Shown here: piece after piece, positions 1 to 6,361 of the stretch
Layout: each line of letters opens with the position of its first letter
Numbering within the stretch: position 1 is the first letter of the stretch
NCBI GenBank assembly: GCA_023421135.1
Contig: JAEZUG010000036.1
Coordinates: forward strand, 1 to 18,932
Length of the DNA: 18,932 bases
Direction of reading: 5' to 3'
From: Candidatus Cloacimonadota bacterium
GTDB taxonomy: Bacteria; Cloacimonadota; Cloacimonadia; Cloacimonadales; Cloacimonadaceae
Notes under the pieces: model-generated
The model's database searches: none
The model's input: the letters and a program-made list of their open reading frames with translations, nothing else
Told to the model about the DNA's origin: nothing
Made by a program: the position numbers and the translations under genes

Positions 1-122
1 CGCTAAGAAGAGCTTTGACTCTCGCCTTACGGCTGCTGCCATCTTCTTCGCTTACATTCGAACGGACAATTAAATGTGCTGGATTCTCACCAGCTTCCCA
101 AACAACGCTTCGTGGCGCACCG
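1..122 (-). ncRNA. Cobalamin riboswitch, partial at left edge
   Basis: Read on the minus strand, positions 99-76 carry GGGAAGCTGGTGAGAATCC followed by AGCAC. This is the diagnostic core of the cobalamin (B12) riboswitch, GGGAAnnnGGTGnnAATCC. It is preceded by GGTGCGCC near 122-115. It is followed by TGTCCG (about 68-63) and ATGTAAGCG (about 57-49), which resemble the family's CCCGC and CTGTAAgcG blocks. Near the left edge come GAGAGTC and CTTCTTAGCG, a divergent match to the B12 box, so the 3' end is probably cut off or just inside the window. The element would regulate a minus-strand gene lying outside the window to the left, typically a B12 transporter or a B12-related enzyme. The core match is seen directly. 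The target gene and ligand subclass are not visible. Confidence is limited by the weak B12 box. Confidence 0.68.
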
Positions 123-310
123 GATTAAACAGATTGAGCGGATTTACGCAGATTCTTCACCAATGGACACTGTAGATATAATGGATAAAACAGATGCGGT
201 GAACCAAGTCCTCCGAATCCTGAAATCCTCGTGAATAGAACCTTTTGTCTCCCCGCTTCACACTTACGGTCTAATCCCTAGTCCCTAGTCCCTAATTCCT
301 TGGCGAAGCC
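123..310. other. Non-coding stretch with degenerate tandem motifs
   Basis: No convincing reading frame crosses this stretch. Positions 121-160 read on the minus strand as a degenerate run of AATC(C/T)G units about ten bases apart, a style of spacer repeat that recurs near 6314-6357. Positions 271-298 are a 7-bp tandem repeat, listed separately. I see nothing else here. Confidence 0.4.
271..298. repeat. 7-bp tandem repeat (CTAGTCC)
   Basis: Four consecutive heptamers read CTAATCC, CTAGTCC, CTAGTCC and CTAATTC. The block lies in non-coding DNA about 13 bp before the 11-bp repeat element. The same heptamer in inverted orientation appears as a relic, GACTCGGGACTAGGG, at 14812-14826 just after hydE. 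Confidence 0.75.
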
Positions 311-400
311 ATAACTTAATACTGGATAAGCCTTTCCTTAGCTGAGGTTAAGGATAGGTTAAAGATAGGTTAAGGAAGCGTTAAAGAATCGAAGGAAAGA
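311..400. repeat. 11-bp tandem repeat element, copy 1
   Basis: A 30-bp leader (311-340, ending AAGCCTTTCCTTA) and a 5-bp variable spacer precede an exact 11-bp periodic array. The units are GGTTAAGGATA (346-356), GGTTAAAGATA (357-367), GGTTAAGGAAG (368-378), CGTTAAAGAAT (379-389) and a degenerate CGAAGGAAAGA (390-400). CTTTCCTT in the leader (332-339) is the reverse complement of AAGGAAAG in the last unit (392-399), so the whole array could be closed by a stem. A second copy with the same leader, spacer length and unit register lies at 12789-12878. No open frame runs through it. Confidence 0.85.
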
Positions 401-469
401 GGAACAGCGCAAGAGCGGAGCCCTTCCTGATTGGAATAATGGAGAACTAGCATGGCTCTCAATATCTGC

Positions 470-502
470 TTGACATCTACGGAGCTTGATTATTCATGAA
501 TA
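470..502 (+). promoter_or_regulatory. Putative promoter with palindrome before the 518 gene
   Basis: A consensus -35 hexamer, TTGACA, lies at 470-475. About 15-16 bases downstream is the perfect 12-bp palindrome TATTCATGAATA (491-502), which covers the expected -10 region, where the hexamer match is weak (TATTCA or ATTCAT). The palindrome sits just before the AAGGAG ribosome binding site (505-510) of the next gene and could be an operator. The -35 and the palindrome are seen; their function is inferred. Confidence 0.4.
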
Positions 503-517
503 CCAAGGAGAATGTAG

Positions 518-1207
518 ATGAAAGCTTGTTCTTTTATACTGGTATTATTGCTTGCTTGCTCCTGGTTTTCGCTGGCGTGGGCTCAGCCTTTGGCAGAGGC
601 TGTTATTCATCCTTGGAAAGTGGAGTTTGAGCTTGGCACGGGATCTTACAATCCCATCGATAAGGAGAGTGGGGAGGTCTGGGAATCCGGAACAGCCTCT
701 AATCTTGGGCTAACATATATCCGCTCGATTTCTCCCAAGTTTGAGCTACGCACGGGACTTAGTGAGCAGTTTACCTACGGTTACGAAAAGATCTACCATG
801 CCTATCCTTACATGATGGATCTGCAGGTTCGTATGCGCACGCAAAGCACTCGTCTCCTGGCGGGGCTGGACTATAAGTTTCGCCAAAACCAGGCTGGAAC
901 AGCTTCCTTCTATGTGGGTGGAAGCTTCTATTCTGATCTGATACATAACGCAACTGCCAAGATAAGAAAGAACTATATCTCTGGTGCTGTAACGGATGAC
1001 TTTGACATCAAGGATTCTTTCTCCGGGTTGTTGCCCGGCTTCCAGCTTCAATTGGGTATGCAGACCAATATCGGCAAGGCTGAGATACGCTATTGGCAAG
1101 ATCTCAATACTTTCACCCTGCCCAACGTTCCCCGGGGGAACCAGCAGCGTAGCAGTATTGGAATCAATTTATCAGTCTATCTACGCAAAGGTGCGCCAGA
1201 ACAATAG
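518..1207 (+). CDS. Exported outer-membrane beta-barrel-like protein
   Basis: A 229-residue protein with a Sec signal peptide: a Lys near the N-terminus, a hydrophobic core at about residues 6-20, and a likely cleavage after the AWA at 20-22. The mature part has alternating hydrophobic and aromatic strands with Tyr- and Gly-rich stretches (for example LGTGSYNP, FYVGGSFY, SSIGINLSVYL). This pattern is typical of small outer-membrane barrel or OmpW/PorT-like proteins of Gram-negative bacteria. No catalytic motif is visible. The ATG is supported by AAGGAG at 505-510 with 7 bases of spacing. The gene is monocistronic and converges on the minus-strand lipoprotein gene; a large palindromic repeat separates the two 3' ends. 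The barrel call rests on composition and signal peptide only, so the exact family is unknown. Confidence 0.7.
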   Translation: MKACSFILVLLLACSWFSLAWAQPLAEAVIHPWKVEFELGTGSYNPIDKESGEVWESGTASNLGLTYIRSISPKFELRTGLSEQFTYGYEKIYHAYPYMMDLQVRMRTQSTRLLAGLDYKFRQNQAGTASFYVGGSFYSDLIHNATAKIRKNYISGAVTDDFDIKDSFSGLLPGFQLQLGMQTNIGKAEIRYWQDLNTFTLPNVPRGNQQRSSIGINLSVYLRKGAPEQ

Positions 1208-1246
1208 AATAGACCGTTGAATTGATACCGGTATGCACAAGTCCGA

Positions 1247-1312
1247 CATTCCTGCCTTCCCACCCCACCAAACCGCAAGCGGTTTGGCGAGGACCCCGGT
1301 CGCAGGAATGAC
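1247..1312. repeat. Nested palindromic repeat, long form, copy 1
   Basis: The outer arms CATTCCTGC (1247-1255) and GCAGGAATG (1302-1310) enclose a 42-bp insert (1260-1301). That insert holds a perfect 9-bp inner stem, CCAAACCGC/GCGGTTTGG (1268-1276 and 1279-1287), with an AA loop. The element lies between convergent genes ending at 1207 and 1400 and could act as a two-way transcription stop, though there is no T tract. A near-identical copy is at 6936-7002, and short forms without the insert are at 6761-6906. The rest of the 1208-1399 gap shows nothing else. Confidence 0.85.
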
Positions 1313-1399
1313 GATGGCAGAACAGGATGCATCGTTACGCTCTTCGCCTGCTTGGTGATCCTCACCAAAGACAGAACCGAGCCTACTACACCACCGGAA

Positions 1400-2365
1400 T
1401 TAGTCTGAATACTGCGGTTTTCTCCAAGCCACCAGATGTATCTTCTGACCATCATGACGGGTAAAAACTTCGTTTATACTATAAGAATAAATATTGGGAG
1501 AGTAGTATCCATCCCAGAGCATAACAGATTGTGCCGTTGATAGATCCATGCGCATCAAGTCTGCCATGCCTAACTTGTATCTGGAATAGATCAGATCGCT
1601 TGTATTTTCCACAAAAGCAAAGCTAAAGCAACCGGGAATGCTCTGGGTGGCAATGTTCTGCCGGTCGTAGATCCAAAGAGGGCTGGAATACCTTTCCCAA
1701 TAAGGAAAGCCTATCCAGGCGGGTATCTCTCTGGGTGGCATGGAACTGTGCATTGCCAGATAACGGTGTTGCTGGCTGGTGCGGAACAGCAGTAGAGCAT
1801 CACTCTCCCCTGAATAAAGCTGGCTCATGATCAGAGTGGAATCCTGCTCTGCACCACTCAGTTTGCATAATGACACCAGATAATCATAAGGTGCCCGGTA
1901 GGAGGAAAAGTATAAGTATTCATCAGCATCGCTGTAATAAACCGCATATTGTGCCGTGATAGGTGCTGCAAGTTCTAGCCATTCCCCACTCTCCAAGTCG
2001 AGCCGGGTGATCCGCTGATCTTTGATGGCTGTCAGATACTTCCTGCAAGCCGAGAGCACCGGAGCAGAATAGTTGCCTCGGCTTTCCGGGCTGAGCCGGC
2101 TGAGATTCTGTCCTTCAAAACCCACTTTCCAGATAGCATTATCTGCTGCAAAATAAAGCACCCGTTCAGTTGTATCTATTGCCAGGTTTTTCCTATCAGT
2201 AATCGTTAAGGAAGTGGGGCTCAGGTCTTGGGTGGAACCGCTGCTTTTATCGTGGCGCACAAGCTTGGTTCCCAGATGAAAGACCAGATCATCAGCTATG
2301 TAATAAGCTCGTCCTAAAGAACCTACTCTAAGGGCTGTTATCGTACGAGGTAAATCCAGTTCCAT
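1400..2365 (-). CDS. Beta-propeller-like lipoprotein body (frame-disrupted N-terminus)
   Basis: A 321-codon open frame of unknown family. Repeated units such as VLYFAADNAIWKV, ITRLDLESGEW and LYFSSYRAPYDY resemble the blades of TolB/WD40-like beta-propellers, which suggests a periplasmic binding or scaffold role. The frame's first ATG (2365) has no ribosome binding site and sits two codons after an in-frame stop. A proper start with GGGAGG and a lipoprotein signal lies immediately upstream in another frame (see 2328-2474). One base removed near the AAA at about 2371-2373 would join them into a lipoprotein of about 357 residues. The gene follows the 446-residue barrel gene on the same strand, with only 27 bases between that gene's stop and the ATG at 2474, so the two are probably co-transcribed. 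It is either a recent frameshift mutation or an assembly error. Confidence 0.7.
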   Translation of the reverse strand: MELDLPRTITALRVGSLGRAYYIADDLVFHLGTKLVRHDKSSGSTQDLSPTSLTITDRKNLAIDTTERVLYFAADNAIWKVGFEGQNLSRLSPESRGNYSAPVLSACRKYLTAIKDQRITRLDLESGEWLELAAPITAQYAVYYSDADEYLYFSSYRAPYDYLVSLCKLSGAEQDSTLIMSQLYSGESDALLLFRTSQQHRYLAMHSSMPPREIPAWIGFPYWERYSSPLWIYDRQNIATQSIPGCFSFAFVENTSDLIYSRYKLGMADLMRMDLSTAQSVMLWDGYYSPNIYSYSINEVFTRHDGQKIHLVAWRKPQYSD

Positions 2366-2474
2366 TGCCGTTTATGCTGCAATATATCAGTGAAGGCGGG
2401 GCTTCTGGCTTGCAACCGGGAAGAGCCATTAGAACAGATATCACCAGAACCGCCAATTTCATTGTCTCATACAT
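2328..2474 (-). pseudogene. Lipoprotein signal peptide displaced by a frameshift
   Basis: From the ATG at 2474 the minus strand encodes MYETMKLAVLVISVLMALPG followed by C, a type II signal peptide with the lipobox LPGC. The frame continues through KPEAPPSLIYCSI and reaches a TAG at 2330-2328. It overlaps the start of the 321-codon frame (1400-2365), which is shifted by one base. GGGAGG at 2489-2484 stands 9 bases before the ATG, far better than anything before the ATG at 2365. The simplest reading is that this is the true 5' end of the 1400-2365 gene. In the overlap I see no classical slippery heptamer that would support programmed frameshifting. Confidence 0.7.
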
Positions 2475-2501
2475 AAGGTCAAACCTCCCTGCAGGCTAAT
2501 G

Positions 2502-3842
2502 TTAATAAACGTATTTAAGGCCAATGGAGAAGGATCTTTTAGTATCCCTCAGCCAATTGATTCCGCCTTTCTTATCCTTGTAGCGCTCGGAGTATTTGCT
2601 GATCACAAACCATCTGCGTTTGGCATCCAGACTCACTGTGAAATTGAAGCCCAGCTTGGCATTTGGTTCGGCTATTTTTCCGGGATTGAGGCTGGCAACA
2701 TTTACCCTGCTGTAGGAGAAGGAAACGCTTTCCAGATGCTTGTAACGAGTGTCTATCCGGGTGGAAAACCAGAGGGACTTTCCTCGCTCGAGCTCGGAGC
2801 CGTACATGTATTGAAAGGCTAGTGAACTCTTGATCCGGTTTTTGATCAGGCTTTGCACTCTACCGTACCAGCCATAGGAGGCGGGATGCCGTTCCAACTG
2901 ACCTTCAATGGTCACCAGTTGCGGCTCGCCTTCATCATCATACTCCAATATCGTGCGGTTCTCTTCATACAAGCCATCAAAATAGGCAGGGATGAAACCA
3001 TCGTTATGCAGCCTGTATTCCAGATTCACTTTCAGCACCCGGAAATCTGCATAGACACCTGGAAGAATAAAGCCTGTGCCGTGACCATTGATATGGGAAA
3101 GCTCCGCATAAGTGCCAAAGGTGGCGTTGTGCCTTCTGGAAAAGGGGAAGTCTATATCGAAGCTATAGGCAGTGAGAGCGTCCTTCCTGCCGGGATCCAA
3201 GGCCTGATAGAGCGAATCCGGCAAGGTGTGACGCAGGTTGCTGAATTGATTGCGGTCTGTCACCACGGCAAAACCCAGGGTCGTGCCGTCAAAGATCTTG
3301 GAGCTGGAATCCGGCAGAGGATGAAAGGATGCTGCCAGCGAGAGCAGATTATTTTTGAAGAAATCCGAGCTGAATGCCTCAATGGAAGGTCGGAACGGCA
3401 AGGGTGGAGCTCCTCCGATCAAGAGTCCGTTGTTCCTCACGCTGGGATAAAAATTCATATTTGTATAGTTTTGCATTAAGAGGCCATTGCCGATTGTATA
3501 GGCTGTGATCCCGCCGTAGTGGAAGAAGAATGGATCTCCCTGTCTGCCGTAGCGGAAGTAGTAGATCTTGCCGGGGATGTCTTTGAGCTGATCCCAATCC
3601 TTTTCCTGCAGATGCAGATCTTCATCAAAGAGGAAATCCAGATCAAGTCCGAGTTGAAACTTCTTGATCTTAAATTCCTGGATCAGTCTCACCTGAGCAT
3701 AGGTGATGGAATCCTCATCCACAAAGCCAAACATACTGGAGATGCCATATTTGGTGGAAGAGCGCACAGAGAAAGGCATGTCCTGAGCTGCCAAACTCAG
3801 GCAGATCAGAGCAAACAAGAAAACAAACAGCTTTTTGATCAT
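2502..3842 (-). CDS. Outer-membrane beta-barrel protein, unknown function
   Basis: A 446-residue protein beginning with a clear signal peptide (MIKKLFVFLFALICLSLAAQ, cleavage near 19-20). It is followed by many amphipathic strands with aromatic girdles (YYFRYGRQGDPFFFHYGG, VNLEYRLHNDGFIP) and ends in GLKYVY, consistent with an outer-membrane barrel closing on an aromatic residue. No plug domain or TonB box is obvious. The start is supported by AAGGAG in the minus strand, about 9 bases upstream. A TTGACA/TTCTAT promoter pair lies at 3897-3869. The lipoprotein gene at 1400-2474 follows 27 bases downstream, suggesting an operon in which a barrel and a lipoprotein partner act together at the outer membrane. 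Substrate and family are not recognisable from the sequence alone. Confidence 0.75.
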   Translation of the reverse strand: MIKKLFVFLFALICLSLAAQDMPFSVRSSTKYGISSMFGFVDEDSITYAQVRLIQEFKIKKFQLGLDLDFLFDEDLHLQEKDWDQLKDIPGKIYYFRYGRQGDPFFFHYGGITAYTIGNGLLMQNYTNMNFYPSVRNNGLLIGGAPPLPFRPSIEAFSSDFFKNNLLSLAASFHPLPDSSSKIFDGTTLGFAVVTDRNQFSNLRHTLPDSLYQALDPGRKDALTAYSFDIDFPFSRRHNATFGTYAELSHINGHGTGFILPGVYADFRVLKVNLEYRLHNDGFIPAYFDGLYEENRTILEYDDEGEPQLVTIEGQLERHPASYGWYGRVQSLIKNRIKSSLAFQYMYGSELERGKSLWFSTRIDTRYKHLESVSFSYSRVNVASLNPGKIAEPNAKLGFNFTVSLDAKRRWFVISKYSERYKDKKGGINWLRDTKRSFSIGLKYVY

Positions 3843-3868
3843 ATATCAATCTCCTTGATCGTTTTCAC

Positions 3869-3897
3869 ATAGAAGCTGCAGTGGGGAAGAGTGTCAA
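3869..3897 (-). promoter_or_regulatory. Putative sigma70-type promoter of the barrel gene
   Basis: On the minus strand, TTGACA (3897-3892) is followed after exactly 17 bases by TTCTAT (3874-3869). The -35 is a perfect consensus match and the -10 is poor (3 of 6). The pair lies 27 bases before the barrel gene's ATG at 3842, leaving room for its AAGGAG ribosome binding site. Confidence 0.45.
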
Positions 3898-3945
3898 GTT
3901 CTTTATCCCCGCCCTCCGGTCAATTCTTGGGATATAAAGGGATTT

Positions 3946-3967
3946 CCGGGTCTGCGATCAGACCCGG
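3946..3967 (-). terminator. Perfect hairpin overlapping a stop codon
   Basis: CCGGGTCTG (3946-3954) and CAGACCCGG (3959-3967) form a perfect 9-bp GC-rich stem with a 4-base loop. The TGA stop of the SH3 lipoprotein gene (3960-3958) lies at the loop edge. On the minus strand the stem is followed by AAATCCCTTTATAT, which is AT-leaning but not a proper U tract. It is a plausible weak terminator or 3'-end stabiliser that insulates this gene from the barrel gene downstream. Confidence 0.45.
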
Positions 3968-4422
3968 GTAGCGGTTAGATATCTGCCGATAGCTGCACCG
4001 TAGATCCAGCCTTCATGGCCTCCGGGGGTGATGACTTTGTACCAGTGGGCAGTGTAACGAACTCCTCTCAGCACCACGGCTTCACTGCCTTCGGATACGT
4101 CTCCCATATCAGAATAGGCTTGCATCTTCTCTCCGGTTTGTGCGGTAGTGATTACCTTGCCCTGCAGGGAAGGAGTTTCACGCACCCGGACATCGTTGAA
4201 CATCACAGTGTAGAACTGACCGGCAGGTAGCTCCGGCACCAAAGGCGTGATCACGCCCATGCCTGCTTCTTCAGGTGACATGCTTGGAGTTGAATCTTTC
4301 ACTGCGGCGGTTTGCCCCTGCGGAGCTTCCAGCACCAGCTTCTTGGGTTCCTTGTTGCAAGCTGCTAATGCCAGCAGCAACACGCACACTATGACCAGGC
4401 TCAATACGGTACTTTTTCTCAT
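3958..4422 (-). CDS. SH3-domain lipoprotein
   Basis: A lipoprotein of about 154 residues. The N-terminus MRKSTVLSLVIVCVLLLALA leads into the lipobox LAAC, with the lipidated Cys at residue 22. A Pro/Ser/Glu-rich linker follows to about residue 65. The C-terminal part (FNDVRVRETPSLQGKVI ... WYKVITPGGHEGWIYG) carries the features of a bacterial SH3 (SH3b/SH3_3) domain: the VRxxPS entry, the hydrophobic W-Y-K-V strand and the closing GWIYG. Such domains often bind peptidoglycan. I chose ATG 4422 rather than ATG 4431 because AAGGA (4436-4432) abuts the latter with no spacing but stands 9 bases from the former. The gene is divergent from ettA. A TTGACA at 4502-4497 may be its -35, but I could not identify a -10. 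Confidence 0.8.
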   Translation of the reverse strand: MRKSTVLSLVIVCVLLLALAACNKEPKKLVLEAPQGQTAAVKDSTPSMSPEEAGMGVITPLVPELPAGQFYTVMFNDVRVRETPSLQGKVITTAQTGEKMQAYSDMGDVSEGSEAVVLRGVRYTAHWYKVITPGGHEGWIYGAAIGRYLTATRV

Positions 4423-4431
4423 GCTCTTCAT

Positions 4432-4436
4432 TCCTT
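4432..4436 (-). promoter_or_regulatory. Ribosome binding site fixing the SH3 lipoprotein start
   Basis: AAGGA on the minus strand touches the upstream ATG (4431) directly, which is too close for use. It lies 9 bases from the ATG at 4422, supporting the shorter start. Confidence 0.6.
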
Positions 4437-4521
4437 ATCTTCGGTGTATTTCCAAATAAATGGGCACGAGGCAAAAAGCCTTCCGGGCAGCTCTTTTGTC
4501 AATGAACTTTTTGCAGCGTTA

Positions 4522-4550
4522 TTGCCTGCTTGACACACCAGCACTATAAA
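4522..4550 (+). promoter_or_regulatory. Putative ettA promoter
   Basis: TTGCCT (4522-4527) and TATAAA (4545-4550) are separated by exactly 17 bases and lie 38 bases before the ettA ATG. A second, closer TTGACA (4530-4535) has the wrong spacing for this -10. Confidence 0.55.
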
Positions 4551-4587
4551 GAAAACTGGCTCAAGCAATTTAGTTACTGAGGTAAAC

Positions 4588-6264
4588 ATGGAAGAAAATA
4601 AAGTTATCTATCAGATGAGCGGCGTGGGCAAGGTCGTGGACGGCAAGCGTCAGATCCTCAAAGACATCTATTTGGGCTATTACTACGGAGCCAAGATTGG
4701 TGTCGTGGGCTTGAACGGCTCCGGCAAGAGCACTCTGCTCAAGATCATGGCCGGGCTGGACAAGGACTTCCTGGGTGAAGTTGCCATGAGCAAAGGTTAC
4801 ACAATAGGCTATCTGGAGCAGGATCCGCAGCTTGATCCCTCTAAGACAGTGCTGGAAATCGTTCAGGAAGCGGTTGCTTCCACTATGCAGCTTCTGCAGC
4901 GCTTTGAAGAGATCAATCTTCGCTTTGCCGAGACCATGAGCGATGATGAGATGGATAAACTTTTGGAAGAACAGGGCAAGGTGCAGGATGCCCTGGATGC
5001 CTCCAATGCCTGGGATCTGGATAGCCGTCTGGAACTGGCGATGGACGCTCTGCGCTGTCCTCCCTCCGATCTGCCCGTGGGGGTGATCTCCGGAGGAGAG
5101 AAGCGCCGGGTGGCTCTTTGCCGTTTGCTGCTGCAAGAGCCGGACATCCTGCTTCTGGACGAGCCTACCAACCACCTGGATGCTGAGACCATTCTCTGGC
5201 TGGAACGGCACTTGCAGAACTATAAAGGCACCGTGATCGCCATCACTCACGATCGCTATTTTCTGGATAACGTAGCGGGCTGGATTCTGGAGCTGGATAG
5301 GGGAGAGGGAATCCCGCACAAAGGTAATTACAGCAGTTGGTTGGAACAGAAACAAGCTCGTCTGGCCAACGAATCCAAAGGCGAAAGCAAGCGCCAGAAA
5401 GCCATAGCGGAAGAACTTGATTGGATCCGCAGCAGTCCCAAGGCACGGCAAGCCAAGAGCAAGGCTCGCATCCGGGAATTTGACAAGCTTTCCAGCCAGG
5501 AATACAAGCGGGAGAACTCTACAGACAGCATCACTATCTTCCCCGGTCCCAAGCTGGGCACAAACGTGATCAAAGTGGAGAATCTTTCCAAAAGCTATCC
5601 CGACAAGCTGCTCTATGATGAGCTCAGCTTCACTCTTCCGGCCGGTGGAATCATTGGGATAATCGGACCCAACGGTGCCGGCAAGACCACGCTCTTTGAC
5701 CTCATCGTGGGTAAGAGCGAGCCCGATAACGGCAAGATCACGCTGGGCGAAACCGTGAAGCTTTCCTATGTGGATCAGGTGCGGATGATGGATAGCTCGC
5801 AGACTCTACTTGAACTGATCGGGCAGGGACGGGACGTGCTCAAGATCGGCGATCGTGAGATGAATGTGCGCGAGTACTTAAGCAAGTTCAATTTCTCCAG
5901 TAAGGAGCATCTCAAACCCGTCAATATCCTCAGCGGTGGTGAAAAGAACCGCGCCTATCTGGCTCTGACTCTGCAAGCCGGTGGGAACGTTCTTCTGCTG
6001 GACGAGCCCACCAACGATCTGGACGTCTATACCATCCATGCTCTGGAAGAAGCTCTGCTGGATTTTGCCGGTTCCGTGGTGGTGATCAGCCACGATCGCT
6101 ATTTCCTGGATAGGCTCTGCACCCACATTCTGGCCTTTGAAGGCGAAAGCCAGGTGAAGTGGTGGGAAGGTAATTTCAGCGATTACGAGGAGAACAAGCT
6201 TGCCCGTCTGGGCGAAAAAGCCCTGATTCCCAAGCGGATCAGCTATCGCAAGCTTACCCGCTGA
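4588..6264 (+). CDS. ettA: Energy-dependent translational throttle protein EttA (ABC-F)
   Basis: A 558-residue ABC-F ATPase, close to the usual 555 residues of EttA. It has two nucleotide-binding domains and no membrane segments. The first has Walker A GLNGSGKST (41-49), signature SGGE (168-171), Walker B LLLDEP (188-193) and the AITHDRYFLDNVAGWILELD block typical of EttA. The second has Walker A GPNGAGKTT (360-368), signature LSGGE (448-452), Walker B LLLDEP (469-474) and VISHDRYFLDR. The charged P-tot interdomain linker lies at about 243-320, and the short arm insert at about 95-140 is of EttA type. In the characterised E. coli protein, EttA binds the ribosomal E site and gates entry into elongation according to the ADP/ATP ratio. 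Here the gene appears to stand alone, with its own promoter at 4522-4550 and GAGG 8 bases before the ATG. Both catalytic Glu residues are present. Confidence 0.95.
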   Translation: MEENKVIYQMSGVGKVVDGKRQILKDIYLGYYYGAKIGVVGLNGSGKSTLLKIMAGLDKDFLGEVAMSKGYTIGYLEQDPQLDPSKTVLEIVQEAVASTMQLLQRFEEINLRFAETMSDDEMDKLLEEQGKVQDALDASNAWDLDSRLELAMDALRCPPSDLPVGVISGGEKRRVALCRLLLQEPDILLLDEPTNHLDAETILWLERHLQNYKGTVIAITHDRYFLDNVAGWILELDRGEGIPHKGNYSSWLEQKQARLANESKGESKRQKAIAEELDWIRSSPKARQAKSKARIREFDKLSSQEYKRENSTDSITIFPGPKLGTNVIKVENLSKSYPDKLLYDELSFTLPAGGIIGIIGPNGAGKTTLFDLIVGKSEPDNGKITLGETVKLSYVDQVRMMDSSQTLLELIGQGRDVLKIGDREMNVREYLSKFNFSSKEHLKPVNILSGGEKNRAYLALTLQAGGNVLLLDEPTNDLDVYTIHALEEALLDFAGSVVVISHDRYFLDRLCTHILAFEGESQVKWWEGNFSDYEENKLARLGEKALIPKRISYRKLTR

Positions 6265-6361
6265 GAACTCTGATACAGATATAAGCGAACGAACTATCAG
6301 GGTCCCATTTTACAGATCAATAAATCTGCGTTTTGATCTGGGTGACTCTGCGTGATATACC

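Noticed and set aside
2330..2373. Programmed ribosomal frameshift in the lipoprotein gene
   Set aside because: I see no slippery heptamer or stimulatory stem in the overlap. A simple indel or assembly error is the simpler explanation.
4530..4550. Alternative ettA promoter using TTGACA at 4530-4535
   Set aside because: Only 9 bases separate it from the TATAAA at 4545, too close for a sigma70-type promoter. TTGCCT at 4522 gives 17.
4570..5451. 293-codon minus-strand open frame inside ettA
   Set aside because: It is a mirror of the highly conserved ettA coding sequence and has no recognisable domain or start signal.
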